From Mycoplasmatales bacterium (GTDB lineage: Bacteria > Bacillota_I > Bacilli_A > Mycoplasmatales > JABAAY01), in contig JABABL010000001.1 of the NCBI GenBank assembly GCA_014238225.1, positions 72,564 through 136,563 on the forward strand: a DNA stretch of 64,000 nucleotides. Direction: 5' to 3'. The translations under genes were made by a program, and so were the position numbers. Below the pieces are notes generated by a model, which worked only from the letters and a program-made list of their open reading frames with translations, was not told the DNA's origin and did not search any database. Within the stretch, counting starts at the first letter, position 1; each line of letters starts with the position of its first letter. Of this stretch, positions 32,097-43,251 are shown piece by piece.

Positions 32097-34321
32097 TGAT
32101 AAAAGATTCATTTCTTGGTAAATTAAACAATAAGCAATTAGAAAGTGTTGTTTCTCCTTCTAGAGCTAGATGCATTATTGCAGGAGCCGGCAGTGGAAAA
32201 ACAACAACACTAACATCTGCCATTTATTATTTAGCAACCTATAAGAATATTTGACCAAGTCAAATACTTGCTTTTACGTTCACTAACAAGGCTGCTGCAG
32301 AAATGAGAAATAAAATTTCTAAATACGGTAATTTTCAAGATCTAAATCGCAATATTTCTACTTTTCACTCTTTTTGTTTAAGATTTTTAAGAATTGAAAT
32401 TCAGTATTTAAAAAGACAAAAAGAGTTCGAAGTCATTACTGAAGCGGCAAAAAAAACAATACTAAGAAGAATATATAAAAAATTAAATCTAACATCGCAA
32501 GAAATCCAATATCGATCAGCAATAAATTTCATTAGTTGAGAAAAAAAAGCTAAACTGCTCAATATTCACCATGTGGCCGCAAATAAAGAATACGACTTCG
32601 GTTTGGAAACGAAAAGGAAAATTTACAACATTTATATACAGCATTTGCTTAAAGAAAATCTTGTTGATTTCGACGACTTAATTATATTCACTAATCAAAT
32701 CCTCTCTCAAAACGAAGATGTTAGAGAAAAATGACAGAATAAATACAGATACGTTTTTATAGATGAGTTTCAAGACACATCGTTGGAACAGTATGAAATC
32801 TTTAAAATGTTAGCGCAAAAATCTTATGTTTGTGTTGTAGGAGATCCAGATCAAAGTATTTATGGATGAAGGGGTTCTTACTCCTCTATTTTTAAAGACT
32901 TTAGTAATGATTATAGTCCGGTAGAAAATTTTATTTTAGAAAAAAACTACAGGAGCACCAATTCGATATTAAAAATTTCTAATGCACTAATTAAAAACAA
33001 TTCTTCTAGATATCCCAAAGAACTTTGAACTGATAAAAAAGACGATGAAAAGATATCTCTTTACGAAGGATTTTCTGCTGCGGATGAAGCACGATGAATT
33101 GTAGATGACATAGAAGCAAAATTAAAAGAAGGTACAAAATTAAAAAGCATGTATGTTTTATATCGAAACAAGACTCAAAGCAGGGCTTTAGAACAAGAAT
33201 TAATGAAACACGATATTAATTTTGAAATATGAGGAGGAATTAAATTTTTTGACAGACTAGAAATCAAAACACTTTTATATTACTTTCAATTAATTAACAA
33301 CGATTCCAATCACGCTTTTAGAGAAGTTTTAAACATACCTAAAAAAGGAATTGGAAACATCACCATTAATAAAATTATTGAACTCGCCGAACAGAACAAC
33401 AGTAAATACTACAATTTTGTTGCACAAAATATCAATGAATTGCCATTTTCACCAAAAATTAAAGGTAAAATCAGTAGCTTTTGCCAAACAATTGATTTGT
33501 TGAAGGAAACCCTAACAAAAACTAATCTAGCAATTTTTGCGCAGGAAGTTTATGAAAAAACAGGTTTAAAAAAACTATTTGAAATCGATCATGAAATAAA
33601 CAGAACTGAAAATATAAAGGAATTCATAAGTTTTATTGAGGAATTTGCTAAGGGAAACAAGAATTCGCTGACCCAGCTAATTGATGAATCCAGCTTATAT
33701 CAAAATCAGGACAATGAAAAGGCCAACAATGAAGAAATTCAGGACAGTCTAACTTTAATGACAATACACTCCAGTAAGGGATTGGAAAATGACATCATCT
33801 ACTTACTCGGTTTGAACGAAGGAGTAATTCCGTCCTTAAGGCAAAATAGTGACGAAGAAGAAGATGTTGAAGAAGAGAGAAGAGTTGCTTATGTTGCGTT
33901 CACGAGAGCAAAAAAACAATTATGTCTTTCCTTCCCTCGCGGAAAAAATTACTTTGGCAATGAATTACAAAAAAGCAGATTCTTGTCTGAAATAATAAAA
34001 TTTGTTGATTACAATAGATCTGAAGAACTATTGATTCCTTCCAAAAATAAGAAATGATTTGGTCCCCTTATCGGAGCAAAGGGCTTAAAGGAAAAAATTT
34101 ATAAGTCCAAAAATTTATTTTCTCGAGACATTGACTATGCAATTAACAAGGGTTTAAATGATAAATTCATTGTAGGGGACACTGTGAAACACCGAATCTA
34201 TGGAAACGGAATAGTATTACAAATTGATGATGACACAGTCTTGATAAATTTTAAAATGGGGATAGGGAAAAAACAAATTTTAAAAACACACGTCCTTTTA
34301 AACAAAAGCACTAAGATATAA
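32096..34321 (+). CDS. pcrA: UvrD/PcrA-type ATP-dependent DNA helicase
   Basis: A 741-residue superfamily 1A helicase. Motif I AGAGSGKTTTL, Ia AFTFTNKAAAEM, II FIDEFQDTS, III GDPDQSIYGWRG, IV NYRSTNSIL, V LMTIHSSKGLEND and VI VAYVAFTRAKKQL are all present. The C-terminal DTVKHRIYGNGIVLQIDDD segment matches the PcrA Tudor-like domain that contacts RNA polymerase. About ten TGA codons are Trp. A strong GAGGAGGAAA site sits in the end of the RDD gene, and the two overlap by 1 nt. Its role is repair and removal of stalled complexes. Confidence 0.94.
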
Positions 34322-34360
34322 TAAAATTTTGTAAGATGGTTTTAGGAGAAGTTGTTAAGA

Positions 34361-35980
34361 ATGAATAAACTGGAAAATCTATTACCACTAGTGGGCTTGA
34401 TTTTCATTGTATTAATAATAATGATCATATTTCTTTTTCACAAAAAAAGAATAAAAAGTATCGGTAGCATTTATGATCCAACAATATTCAAATTAAACAT
34501 TAATTCATGAGAAATTCGAGCCTTAAATAAAAACATAATCATTTCACAAAAAGACAGTGTTAGCATAAATGATTTTTTTCAATTAATTGATTTTCAAGAA
34601 AAGGCTAAAATAATGTTTTTTCTTCGGTCACACAGCCTAGACATTCTTGATCAGACAGAAATAAAAGTAAAGACAACTGTTAATAATAGGGAGTACTCAT
34701 TTTATATGCATTTCAAAAAAGGAAAAACAAAAGGAAGGGTGTTTCTATTCCTTAGACCAGTCTTAGATTATGCTATTAAATACAACGACAGTATAAATCT
34801 TTTCGATAAACTTTCCAAACTCAAAAATAATCCCTTTTCTCCCACAACAAGGCAAAAAATTTGAAATAATTTTTTCAGAAAAACAAATACTATTCCCATT
34901 AATTGCTTGATTTTGGACTTAAGAATCAACGAAAATTTTAGATATATATATAGTGCAAATTTTGTTAAAAATATTTTGTATTTATTTTGTAAAAAACTCT
35001 CTCATGTTTTTGAAGGAAATATTGTCATTAACATTGGAGAAGGAAAATTTGCAATAATAAGCAGAGGTAATAGACTTAAAAAAATCATAAAAAAAACACA
35101 AACACTCGTTGAACAAAATGGCACCTTTATAAAACTTGAGTTTGGATATATAGCTTTTACGGTAAAAAACATTAAGAAAAAGAATGGTCTCTCATGAATG
35201 GAAAAAACAATTAATGAACTTTCAACGATTGTTGCAGTTGAGAACATAAACAAAACTACCTTTCACATAGACAATCCCAGTAGCGAAATTTCCATTATAA
35301 GGAAGTGAAAAAAAACAAAAGAAAAATTGTTATCCGAAGTGAAAAATATGGATAATTTTAATATTGTCAAGAGCTCTTTTTCTTGAAATTCAAAGGAGAA
35401 GACATATTGAATTTCTAATGATGTTTGCGACAAAAAAAGCTACTGAAAAAACATGGACATCATTTTTAAAGACGAAAAAATACTCAGAGATTACACACAA
35501 AATATTTTAAAATTTTTAGAAGGCAAGAAAAGTAGCAAACACACAATTATTATAAAAATGCCAATTATTTTTGGAAGAAAAGAAATAGAAAAATGTATAG
35601 ATTTACTGATCTCCAGGAGAATAAAATTTTCAGTGGCATTTATTGAAACAGAAGAGTTTTCAGAAAGTAAATTTTTAAACATTGCGAGCGCACTAACTTC
35701 TCGAAGAATAGCCTATGGTGTTTCTAATATAACCAGAATTGACGAAGACGATTGTATTTTTGGTAATAATAATTTAAACTTTGTTTCTATTGAATCTGAT
35801 AATGTTAAAAAATGTTTAACAGATCCTTACGCCCGTGCAGATATACAAAACTTTGTTTTATATTGCATAAGAAAAAGAATTAAGATATTTATCATCGGGT
35901 CCTTGGACAAAAAAATAACTACGTTTGCTGAATATATTCCAAGCCACATATATGTTCGTGAAAAAAAATTATTTTTATAA
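34361..35980 (+). CDS. Membrane protein with degenerate GGDEF- and EAL-like domains
   Basis: A 539-residue protein with one N-terminal membrane helix (about 7-27). Residues about 45-150 may be PAS-like. Residues about 180-280 read like a GGDEF domain (LILDLRINENF, then GNIVINIGEGKFAII where the active loop would be GGDEF). The last 200 residues (IIIKMPIIFG, SRRIKFSVAFIETEEF, NFVSIESDNVKK, RKRIKIFIIG) follow the pattern of the second half of an EAL domain. Neither active site is recognisable, so catalysis is unlikely. This is my reading by eye and is uncertain. The gene lies between pcrA and pstS; the nearest ribosome site, AGGAGA, is 12 nt from the ATG. Confidence 0.5.
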
Positions 35981-36074
35981 GTGAGACATGGTACAAAAAT
36001 AGTACTTTATTTTTTACAATATTATTGTTTAGCATAAAAAAGTTCTACATGAAAAACCTATTTTTAAAAACACA

Positions 36075-36080
36075 TATAAT
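36075..36080 (+). promoter_or_regulatory. -10 box of the pst operon
   Basis: TATAAT with 7 nt to the pstS ATG and no ribosome site, predicting a leaderless mRNA. I see no Pho box I can define. Confidence 0.55.
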
Positions 36081-36087
36081 ATAAGAA

Positions 36088-37752
36088 ATGAAGAACAAAC
36101 TTCTAAAAAAAATTGCTTCTCTTGTTGGAGTCTTCTCTATAATTGGGGCATCTGTCGCTCTTTTCTTCACTAGTTCAAGTGAAAATACAGTCATTGTTTC
36201 TGGAAGTACCACCGTTCTTCCTTTAATGGAAGCGTTGTCTCGAAATTACTTTGCTGAAGAAGACGGCAGAAGAGTAAACGTCGCTGGAGGAGGTTCTTCT
36301 GCTGGCATTACACAGATCAAAGAGGGGGCCGTCCAATTAGGAGATTCCTCACGCGCACCAAGTTCAGAAGACGTACAATCAAGATGAGATAATCTTGCAA
36401 CCATACCGATAGGGCAGGATGTAATTGTTATTCTTGCTAACATTCCAAACGAGCAAATCAATAATTTAGCAAACTTTCGAAGTGATTTATCAATATCACT
36501 GGATGAGTTAACTCAAATTTATACTGGAGGCATAACTGACTGATCGAATGTGGAAAGTGTTGCCACTTCTACAGGAAACTCAATAAGTGGTCCGATAAGT
36601 GTTATTGGCAGACAAACAGGCAGCGGACTAAGAGATTCTTTTTATGACGTTTTAGCGGTGAACAGTAATTCATCTGATCCAACACCAGAAAATGTCTCTA
36701 CTGAAAAAGGACGTATAGAAGGTCTTTTGCCCCATGATGCTTTCTCATTGGGTAGCAATGGCCAGGTGGAAAAAACAGCATCCGCTACACCACTTTCTAT
36801 TGCATACTTATCTTTAGCATATTTCAGTAACACTCCTTATGCTGCAAATCCCACTGCATTAGAATTTATAACAAACACAGTTGGAAGAAATGTTTATGCA
36901 ATTAAAGTGGCTCCTTCGAATGGATCAACAAACGATCAACAATATTATAGAGATCATGCCGTGGAACCCTCATTGGTAAATGCTGCTAGAAATATTCTTC
37001 CCGAGGGATTTAACAATTCGGTGTCTACATTTAACAATTCCTATTCAGTCAGTAACTTAAGTAGCAATTTTTCTGCTAGTTTTCCAGCATTAACAGTTTC
37101 ACCAGAAAACAAGTTTGAAGAGATGGATACTCAAAACGAGTACCCATTTTGACACACATTATTCACAATATATAATACTCAGGGCACTAAAGAACGACAA
37201 ACACTTGACTTTTTACAATGAATTTTTCAACCCTCCGTTTCTGGATATGGCTCCATTCCTTATGACGGAACTACAAATTTTGGTGACGAAATGATAAGTG
37301 GAAGAATACCTCTTATAGTTCGAGAAGGCTATGTACCTCCACTGTTTGGTCTACAGCAAAATACTTTTTTAACAACTCAAAACGGGGGCACTCCAAGCCC
37401 TATGAGTTATTTTGAGGAAAACTCAGAAGAAATATTCTCTGGACCTAATGGAGCATTAAATTTTCCTAGCGATGTCAGTAATCCCAATCTTGAAAATATC
37501 ACTGCCGGATGGACTGATTTTTATGAGTTTATTACACAATCAGATATAACAAGAGGCGTGGACACACAAAACACAACCCAACCAATAAACACTACTGGAG
37601 TTATTCCACAGTGAGCTCCTGATGTTCCCGAAAGTGTCTTGCATGCAGGTAATATTAATAGTCAAAAAAGCTATTCTCCTTTTAATTTAGCTAGTTTCAT
37701 GAAAATAACTGAAAGGGAAATGTATATTGAAGACAGAAGAAAATTTATATAA
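36088..37752 (+). CDS. pstS: Phosphate ABC transporter substrate-binding protein PstS
   Basis: A 554-residue binding protein, much longer than the usual 300-350. An N-terminal hydrophobic segment (about 10-30) has no lipobox Cys, so it is anchored by helix or cleaved. Ligand-site motifs are kept: VSGSTTVLPLME, AGGGSSAGI, LGDSSRAPS and RQTGSGLRDSF, all of which contact phosphate in PstS. The extra length lies after residue 280, a Ser/Asn/Pro-rich half with no known domain. Five or so TGA codons are Trp. First gene of pstS-C-A-B-phoU. Confidence 0.9.
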
Positions 37753-38707
37753 AAAAACATTTAAGAATCAATCTTCTAATATTATTGCTCAAAAAAGACA
37801 TTCTTTGTTCAAGAGAAAACAGGTCATCAATCAGACAAGTACCGTTTTATTTTGAACACTTGCAGTTCTTATAATTGCCATTTTAATATCAGTTTTTGCT
37901 TATTTGGTGGTACAGGCAATACCTTTCATTAGAAGCGACGATTTCGGAGGATTTTTCACTAGATTTTTATTTAGTAATGTTTGAAATCCTGCTGCAGGAG
38001 AATTTGGAATTCTTACATTTATTGTAGGTTCACTAACGACAACGTTAATTGCGCTTATTCTTTCATTTCCATTGGGATTAAGTATTTCACTATTGTTGGT
38101 TTTTTATTTACCCCCTGTTCTAAAAAGTCTTCTTAGAACAGTAATTGATTTATTGGCCGGAATACCTTCTGTTATTTATGGGTTTTTTGGAGTTTTATTT
38201 TTTGGCACCTTTTTAAATTTCATTTCTGGTGGGGTCATATCATCATTGTCTGTTTTTTCAGCAGCCTTAATACTTACATTCATGACATTACCTACGATGG
38301 TTGTTTACATGAATCTAGCACTTGAGTCGGTACCCAACAATATGGTTTTAGGCTCTATCGCATTAGGCGCTACCCAAATGGAAACAAATTTTAAAATCTG
38401 TGTTAAAAGTTCCAAAGCAGGTATCATGGGTGCAGTTATTGCTGCATTTGGAAGGGCAATAGGAGAAGCAGCAGCAGTAACTTTAATTATTGGTGGGAGT
38501 GTAGCAGTTATAGACGGTGTTTTTGATGGATTCTTATTTAGATCTGGAGCGTCTTTAACAACCGTTCTAACATCCTTCATTAGAGAAGCAGAGGGAACTC
38601 TCCAAGCAGTTTTATTTACCGTAGGTGTAATTATATTAATCATTGCAACTATTGTCAATATCATAGCTTTGTACTTTCAACAAAAAATAAGGAAACAATG
38701 GAAGTAA
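37727..38707 (+). CDS. pstC: Phosphate ABC transporter permease PstC
   Basis: A 326-residue permease with about six helices. The coupling loop SIALGATQMETNFKICVKSSKAG, followed by AFGRAIGEAAAVTLIIGG, matches PstC. A first helix lies near residues 42-70, and IDLLAGIPSVIYGFFGV is a conserved Pst block. I choose TTG 37727 as start: an AGGG site lies about 9 nt upstream and no ATG fits the conserved first helix. It overlaps pstS by 26 nt and pstA by 10 nt. Confidence 0.9.
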
Positions 38708-39729
38708 AAAAAGACAAAGTCAGCATTAAGAACATTAATGTAAATTTCAAGTGTTCCGAATATTTGAAAACAAAAAAATACAAAAAGATTCAAGCAAAGC
38801 GAGTAGTGTATAGTTCAGCTATCTTTATAACAATTACGTTTTGTGTTTTTATTGCTCTTGCGTTTTTGGCGACTTTATTAACAGTTTTCCTTGTTAATGG
38901 CGTTGGTCTTCTTTTTAGAAACTTTTCTGTTTTATTTATAACACCTGTTAATAGCGAAGGACAAGAAACCGGCGGCATAGCTCCATACATAATTACTACA
39001 CTTCTTTTGATTATCTTGACTTTAATTGTTTCTTTGCCGCTAGCTTTTATCGTGAGTACCTTTATTAAGGAGTATGCTAGCAACGGAGTTCGTAATTTTA
39101 CAACTGCGTTAGTAAATATCACGGTCTCTACACCAACCATTGTTATAGGTGTTATCGGACTAGCCATTTTTGTTCTAACTTTTCAATTGGGAGGAACAGG
39201 ATTTTCGATTCTATCCGCTGCATTAACACTAGCGATAATCATTGTTCCTGTTTTAGCTCAAGGGTTTCTTATTTCACTATCTAGTGTTCCTGAAGAATAT
39301 AGACTAGCATCGTTTGCAATGGGAGCAAGTAAATTTGATACAGTGATGAGAGTTGTTGTCCCTTCTGCAGTTGTTGGAATTCTGTCTACAATTATTTTCG
39401 CTATTGCAAGAATAATTTCTGAGTCTGTACCCGTAGTTTTAACACTAGGAAGTAGTGTTCATACTCCAACCGGTTTCTTCGACCAAGGAAGAACATTATC
39501 CACCAATATATTTATTACCCTGTTGAATAACTCTTCTTCCGACGCCACTGAACAAGCATATGTTTCAATAATAGTCACTTTATTTTTTATTCTAATTCTA
39601 AATCTAATAATTAGGTTTATATCTAATTATATTCAAAAAAAACACTTAGGAAAAATAGTACAAAAAAGAATCCAGAAAAATGAGGCGAAAAAAACATGTA
39701 ATGCACATGTAACGGCCAAAAATAATTAA
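38698..39729 (+). CDS. pstA: Phosphate ABC transporter permease PstA
   Basis: A 343-residue permease. Helix 1 lies near 40-70; the conserved TPTIVIGVIGLAIF, SLSSVPEEYRLASFAMGASKFDT (coupling helix) and ARIISESVPVVLTLGSS follow. It pairs with PstC to form the channel. It has a basic N-terminal extension of about 40 residues and a basic tail. No TGA occurs in it, which is unusual for a gene of this length here. A 51-bp gap with its own -10 box separates it from pstB. Confidence 0.92.
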   Translation: MEVKKDKVSIKNINVNFKCSEYLKTKKYKKIQAKRVVYSSAIFITITFCVFIALAFLATLLTVFLVNGVGLLFRNFSVLFITPVNSEGQETGGIAPYIITTLLLIILTLIVSLPLAFIVSTFIKEYASNGVRNFTTALVNITVSTPTIVIGVIGLAIFVLTFQLGGTGFSILSAALTLAIIIVPVLAQGFLISLSSVPEEYRLASFAMGASKFDTVMRVVVPSAVVGILSTIIFAIARIISESVPVVLTLGSSVHTPTGFFDQGRTLSTNIFITLLNNSSSDATEQAYVSIIVTLFFILILNLIIRFISNYIQKKHLGKIVQKRIQKNEAKKTCNAHVTAKNN

Positions 39730-39759
39730 TAAATAAATCTTAATTAACAAACTAAACTT

Positions 39760-39765
39760 TATAAT
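39760..39765 (+). promoter_or_regulatory. Possible internal -10 box before pstB
   Basis: TATAAT 15 nt before the pstB ATG. It would let pstB-phoU be expressed apart from the upstream pst genes. Confidence 0.4.
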
Positions 39766-39780
39766 GTTTTTGTAAACGCA

Positions 39781-40704
39781 ATGGAAAAAAATAACGAAAA
39801 AAAGCCAAAAAAAACAGCGAATAAAAAAAGTAAATCAGAAAAAAAAATCTCTGATTCTTCTGTTGGTATTGCTGTCGAACCAACTATAAAAGATACGCAA
39901 GTTTTAGAAGCCGACAAGCTAACATCATTTTCCAAAAAGAAAAAAGACAAAAATGTCTATATTGTTTGTGAAGGGCTCAACGTTTTTTATAACAAAGAAC
40001 ACGCTCTTAAGGATGTAAATTTTGTGATAAGACAAAAAAAGATAACCGCATTAATTGGTCCCAGTGGTTGTGGCAAAAGCACATTTATTAGAACTTTAAA
40101 TAGAATGAATGACTTTATTCCTAATTGTAGGATAATAGGCAAAGTTATCTATGACAGTCAGAATATTTACGATAGAAAAGTTAATGCTAACGAAATAAGA
40201 TCGAAAATCGGGATGGTATTTCAAAAACCTAATCCCTTTCCAATGAGTATTTTTGATAATGTTGCTTACGGACTTCGCATTCATGGAATTAAAAAGAAAA
40301 CAGTAGTTGAAGAATTAGTTGTAAATGCTCTTAAAAAAGCCGCTATTTGGGATGAAATAAAAAATAAACTTAGCAAAAGTGCTTTAGGGCTGTCGGGCGG
40401 ACAGCAACAGAGACTTTGTATTGCTAGAGCCATCGCCATGAAACCCGATGTATTGCTTATGGACGAACCCACAAGTTCGTTAGATCCTATATCGACGATA
40501 AGAATCGAAGAGTTGACTCAGGAATTAAGAAGAGATTACACAATTGTAGTTGTCACCCACTCCTTGCATCAAGCTGCAAGGTTTGCAGACTACACTGCGT
40601 TTTTTTACGAAGGAGAAATAGTGGAATACGGAAAAACAAGGGATATTTTTACCAATCCCCAGCACAAAAGAACATGATTGTATGTTACCGGGAGGTCTGC
40701 TTAA
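39781..40704 (+). CDS. pstB: Phosphate ABC transporter ATP-binding protein PstB
   Basis: A 307-residue ABC ATPase. Walker [12 protein letters not shown]-loop [13 protein letters not shown], signature LSGGQQQRL, Walker [13 protein letters not shown] and the switch His ([10 protein letters not shown]) are intact. PstB-type NRMND and FPMSI blocks confirm phosphate specificity. An extra N-terminal region of about 55 residues, rich in Lys and Ser, precedes the ABC domain. The C-terminal TGA in RTWLYVTGR is Trp. Its stop overlaps the phoU start. Confidence 0.95.
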
Positions 40705-41339
40705 TGAGCTTTTTAAACGACCTAAAGTCACTGAAAAAAAATATTTTAGTGTTTTTAAAAAACACTATCGAGATGCATAATGATTTTTCTAAATTTTTTA
40801 AAAACAAAAATTTTAAAAGTTTAAGTGGAATGGAGAAGCTTTATACACATGCGGTTTCTCATACCGAAGAAATAATTGATAATTCACAATGATTACTAAT
40901 AAAACTAAGACCTGTTTCTCGCGATCTAAGGAAAATTATTTGTTATATAAGCATAGCGCAGCAAATAGAAAGAATATTTAAGTCAGTTTCAAGAATGGCT
41001 CGATTGAGCCCACACTTATCTGAACATGATGGAAAGATTATTTTGCAATTAGATAGTCAAATAATTTCAATTTTAAAAAATGTTTACACAATGATTGAAA
41101 ATTGAGATTTGAAAATGGGAATAAAAATCACTAGTAAGCATAAAGAAGTGCACGAAGAGTACATTCATAATATTAGAAACTTATATGAGAAAAAGAATAA
41201 ATCCACACATAATACATCGCAAAACGACATATCTTTTATTTTATGCCTTAAATACATAGAAAGATGCAGCGATCACATAGTTGACATATACGAACTTGTT
41301 TACTACATATTAAAAGCGGAGTTCATTCATGGCATTTAA
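40704..41339 (+). CDS. phoU: Phosphate transport regulator PhoU
   Basis: A 211-residue all-helical PhoU. Two similar three-helix bundles are visible; the family signature appears as DLRKIICYISIAQQIERI in the first and FILCLKYIERCSDHIVDI in the second. PhoU restrains Pst transport and, where present, PhoR; no PhoR/PhoB pair is in the window. A GGGAGG ribosome site lies 8 nt before the ATG. Two TGA codons are Trp. It overlaps proS by 11 nt. Confidence 0.92.
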
Positions 41340-42744
41340 TAAAAAGAGTAGAATTACAAGTAAAAAGACAGATATTACCCAATGATATACAGACATCATC
41401 ACTAATTCAGATTTATTTGAATACGGTCCCGTTAAAGGGACCATGGTTTTAGAACCTGATGGTTTAGCATTATGAGAAAATATAAAGAAAATATTGAACA
41501 AGGAATTTAAAAAAATTAAAATTGACAATGTTTCTTTTCCACTTCTAATACCCGAATCCATGCTAAATAAAGAAAAAGAACACGTCGAAGGTTTCAGTCC
41601 TGAAGTTTTGAAAGTGACTCAGGTAGGTAATAAAAAAATAAAAGACGCACTCATTATTAGACCAACAAGCGAAACACTGTTTTGTGACTATTTTTCAAAA
41701 AAAATTAACTCCAAAACTCAATTACCAATGAAATACAATCAATGAGCAAATGTTATGAGATGGGAAAACAACACACGTCCTTTTTTGAGAAACTCTGAAT
41801 TCTTTTGACAGGAAGGGCATACATGTCACGCCACTAAAACAGAAGCAAAAGAAACAGTTTGACAAGTAATTGATATATACAAAGATTTAATTGAAAATCA
41901 TTTAGGCATGGCTTTGTATTGTGGTGAAAAGTCTCCTGCAGAAAAATTTGCAGGCGCTGTTAAAACCATCGGAATTGAAAGTTTAATGCCCGACGGACAG
42001 GCACTACAAATTGCAACATCACACTATTTAGGACAAAACTTTTCACAGCCCTTCAAAATCCAGTTTCAAGAAGAAAGAGGTTCTTCTTTTGTTGAACAAA
42101 CTTCATGAGGTATTTCAACAAGAATTATTGGCGGACTAATCATGGCACATAGCGATGATAAGGGGCTAATTATTCCTCCTAACATAGCTCCATATAAAGT
42201 ATATGTCTCTAATATTAATCCAGAAAACAAGGAAGTCGCCCAATTTGTAGAAACAATTAAAGAGGAGATAGGGAGTATATCTTTTTTTGAAGACACTTCG
42301 AACAAAGGATTTGGCTTTAAAATAATGAATTTTGAAATGAAAGGCGTCCCTGTTGGACTGTTTGTTGGGAAAAGAGAGTTTGAAAAAAAAGAAATATTAG
42401 TTGTTAATAGACTAAGTGGTGAGAAAAAACTAGTAAAAAAAGATAGCTTAGTTTTATTAATAAACAAAACATTAACCAGTATACAAACTGACTTGAAAAA
42501 ATCACAGCAATTGTTTTTAAACGAACACCTTGTTCCTGCAGCAAACCTTAGTCAATTGATAGAAAATATTTCTGATGGTAGAGCAGGAATAGTCTGTTTT
42601 TGTACAAGTAAAAAATGCGAGGCTAATATTAAAAAAAAGTACGGTTTTTGCAGTAGAGTTGTCAATCAAAGAGCAAAAAGCGGAAAATGTATTTTTTGTA
42701 ACGAAAACTCTCTTTTTGAGGCAATTGTTGCTCGCTCCTATTAA
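41329..42744 (+). CDS. proS: Prolyl-tRNA synthetase, archaeal/eukaryotic-type (ProS3)
   Basis: A 471-residue class II synthetase of the type without the bacterial editing insertion. It shows [52 protein letters not shown] (motif 2), MPDGQALQIATSHYLGQNFS, and motif 3 as WGISTRIIGGLIMAHSDDKG. The C-terminal domain carries Cys residues (FCTSKKCEA, KCIFCNE) expected to bind zinc. Several TGA codons are Trp. Mollicutes typically have this form. It overlaps phoU by 11 nt. Confidence 0.95.
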
Positions 42745-42794
42745 CTGTTTTTATAGCACACATAGTCTGCAACATAAAAAAACTTTCTTATACA

Positions 42795-42846
42795 TTTTTT
42801 TGAAAACTTTTTTGAAACTTTTTTGATACACACTTATATATAAAAT
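42795..42846 (+). promoter_or_regulatory. Phased T-tracts upstream of a -10 box
   Basis: Three T-tracts (42795-42801, 42808-42813, 42819-42824), each followed by GA, recur every 11-13 bp, about one helical turn. A TATATATAAAAT -10 region (42835-42846) follows. Phased A/T tracts bend DNA and can stimulate promoters. This would be the promoter of the operon starting at 42910. Confidence 0.5.
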
Positions 42847-42909
42847 GAGAAAAATTTGATACCAATTTCTCTTAAAAAATGCGAAAAATATATGTGGGAG
42901 AGGAGTGAT

Positions 42910-43251
42910 ATGAAAAATTTTAAAGAATTACAAAAAAAAGTATGTGAAACGATTTTTTACTATAAAAGATGCGAAATGCAAGAATATAAATTAAATCTAA
43001 TTAATTCAACCGAAAAGATTTATTTAGAGAACTGCCCATCTTATTTCACAGGACTTTCAGTAAATGAAAGCATTCAATTATTTGATAAAGCAACAAGTAT
43101 TTTACTGAAAGAAGAAAGAGAAATTATAGAGAATCAAATGAATCAAGCAGAAAATTATTGATGATTAGATTTTTATTCTAGAGCAACATTCTATCGCATT
43201 GCAAAAACTACATACTTAAAATTTCTTGATTTACTGGGAGAAAGTAACTAA
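42910..43251 (+). CDS. MG284/MPN403-like small protein
   Basis: A 113-residue soluble helical protein with no domain I can name. It is in the place of MG284/MPN403, directly downstream of proS and upstream of an MG285-like exported protein; I base the name on that order and size, not on an alignment. Sequence features: an N-terminal amphipathic helix, FYYKRCEMQEYKLNLI, and a C-terminal YWWLDFYSRATFYR where both Trp are TGA. The start ATG has an ideal GAGGAG site 4 nt upstream. It overlaps the next gene by 1 nt. Confidence 0.72.

Noticed and set aside
35991..36020. Rho-independent terminator before pstS (GTAC stem with T-run)
   Set aside because: The stem is only 4 bp; it would not be stable.
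42845..42909. Short upstream reading frame starting at ATG 42845
   Set aside because: It runs out of frame into the MG284-like gene and has no ribosome site; the GAGGAG site and conserved order favour ATG 42910.
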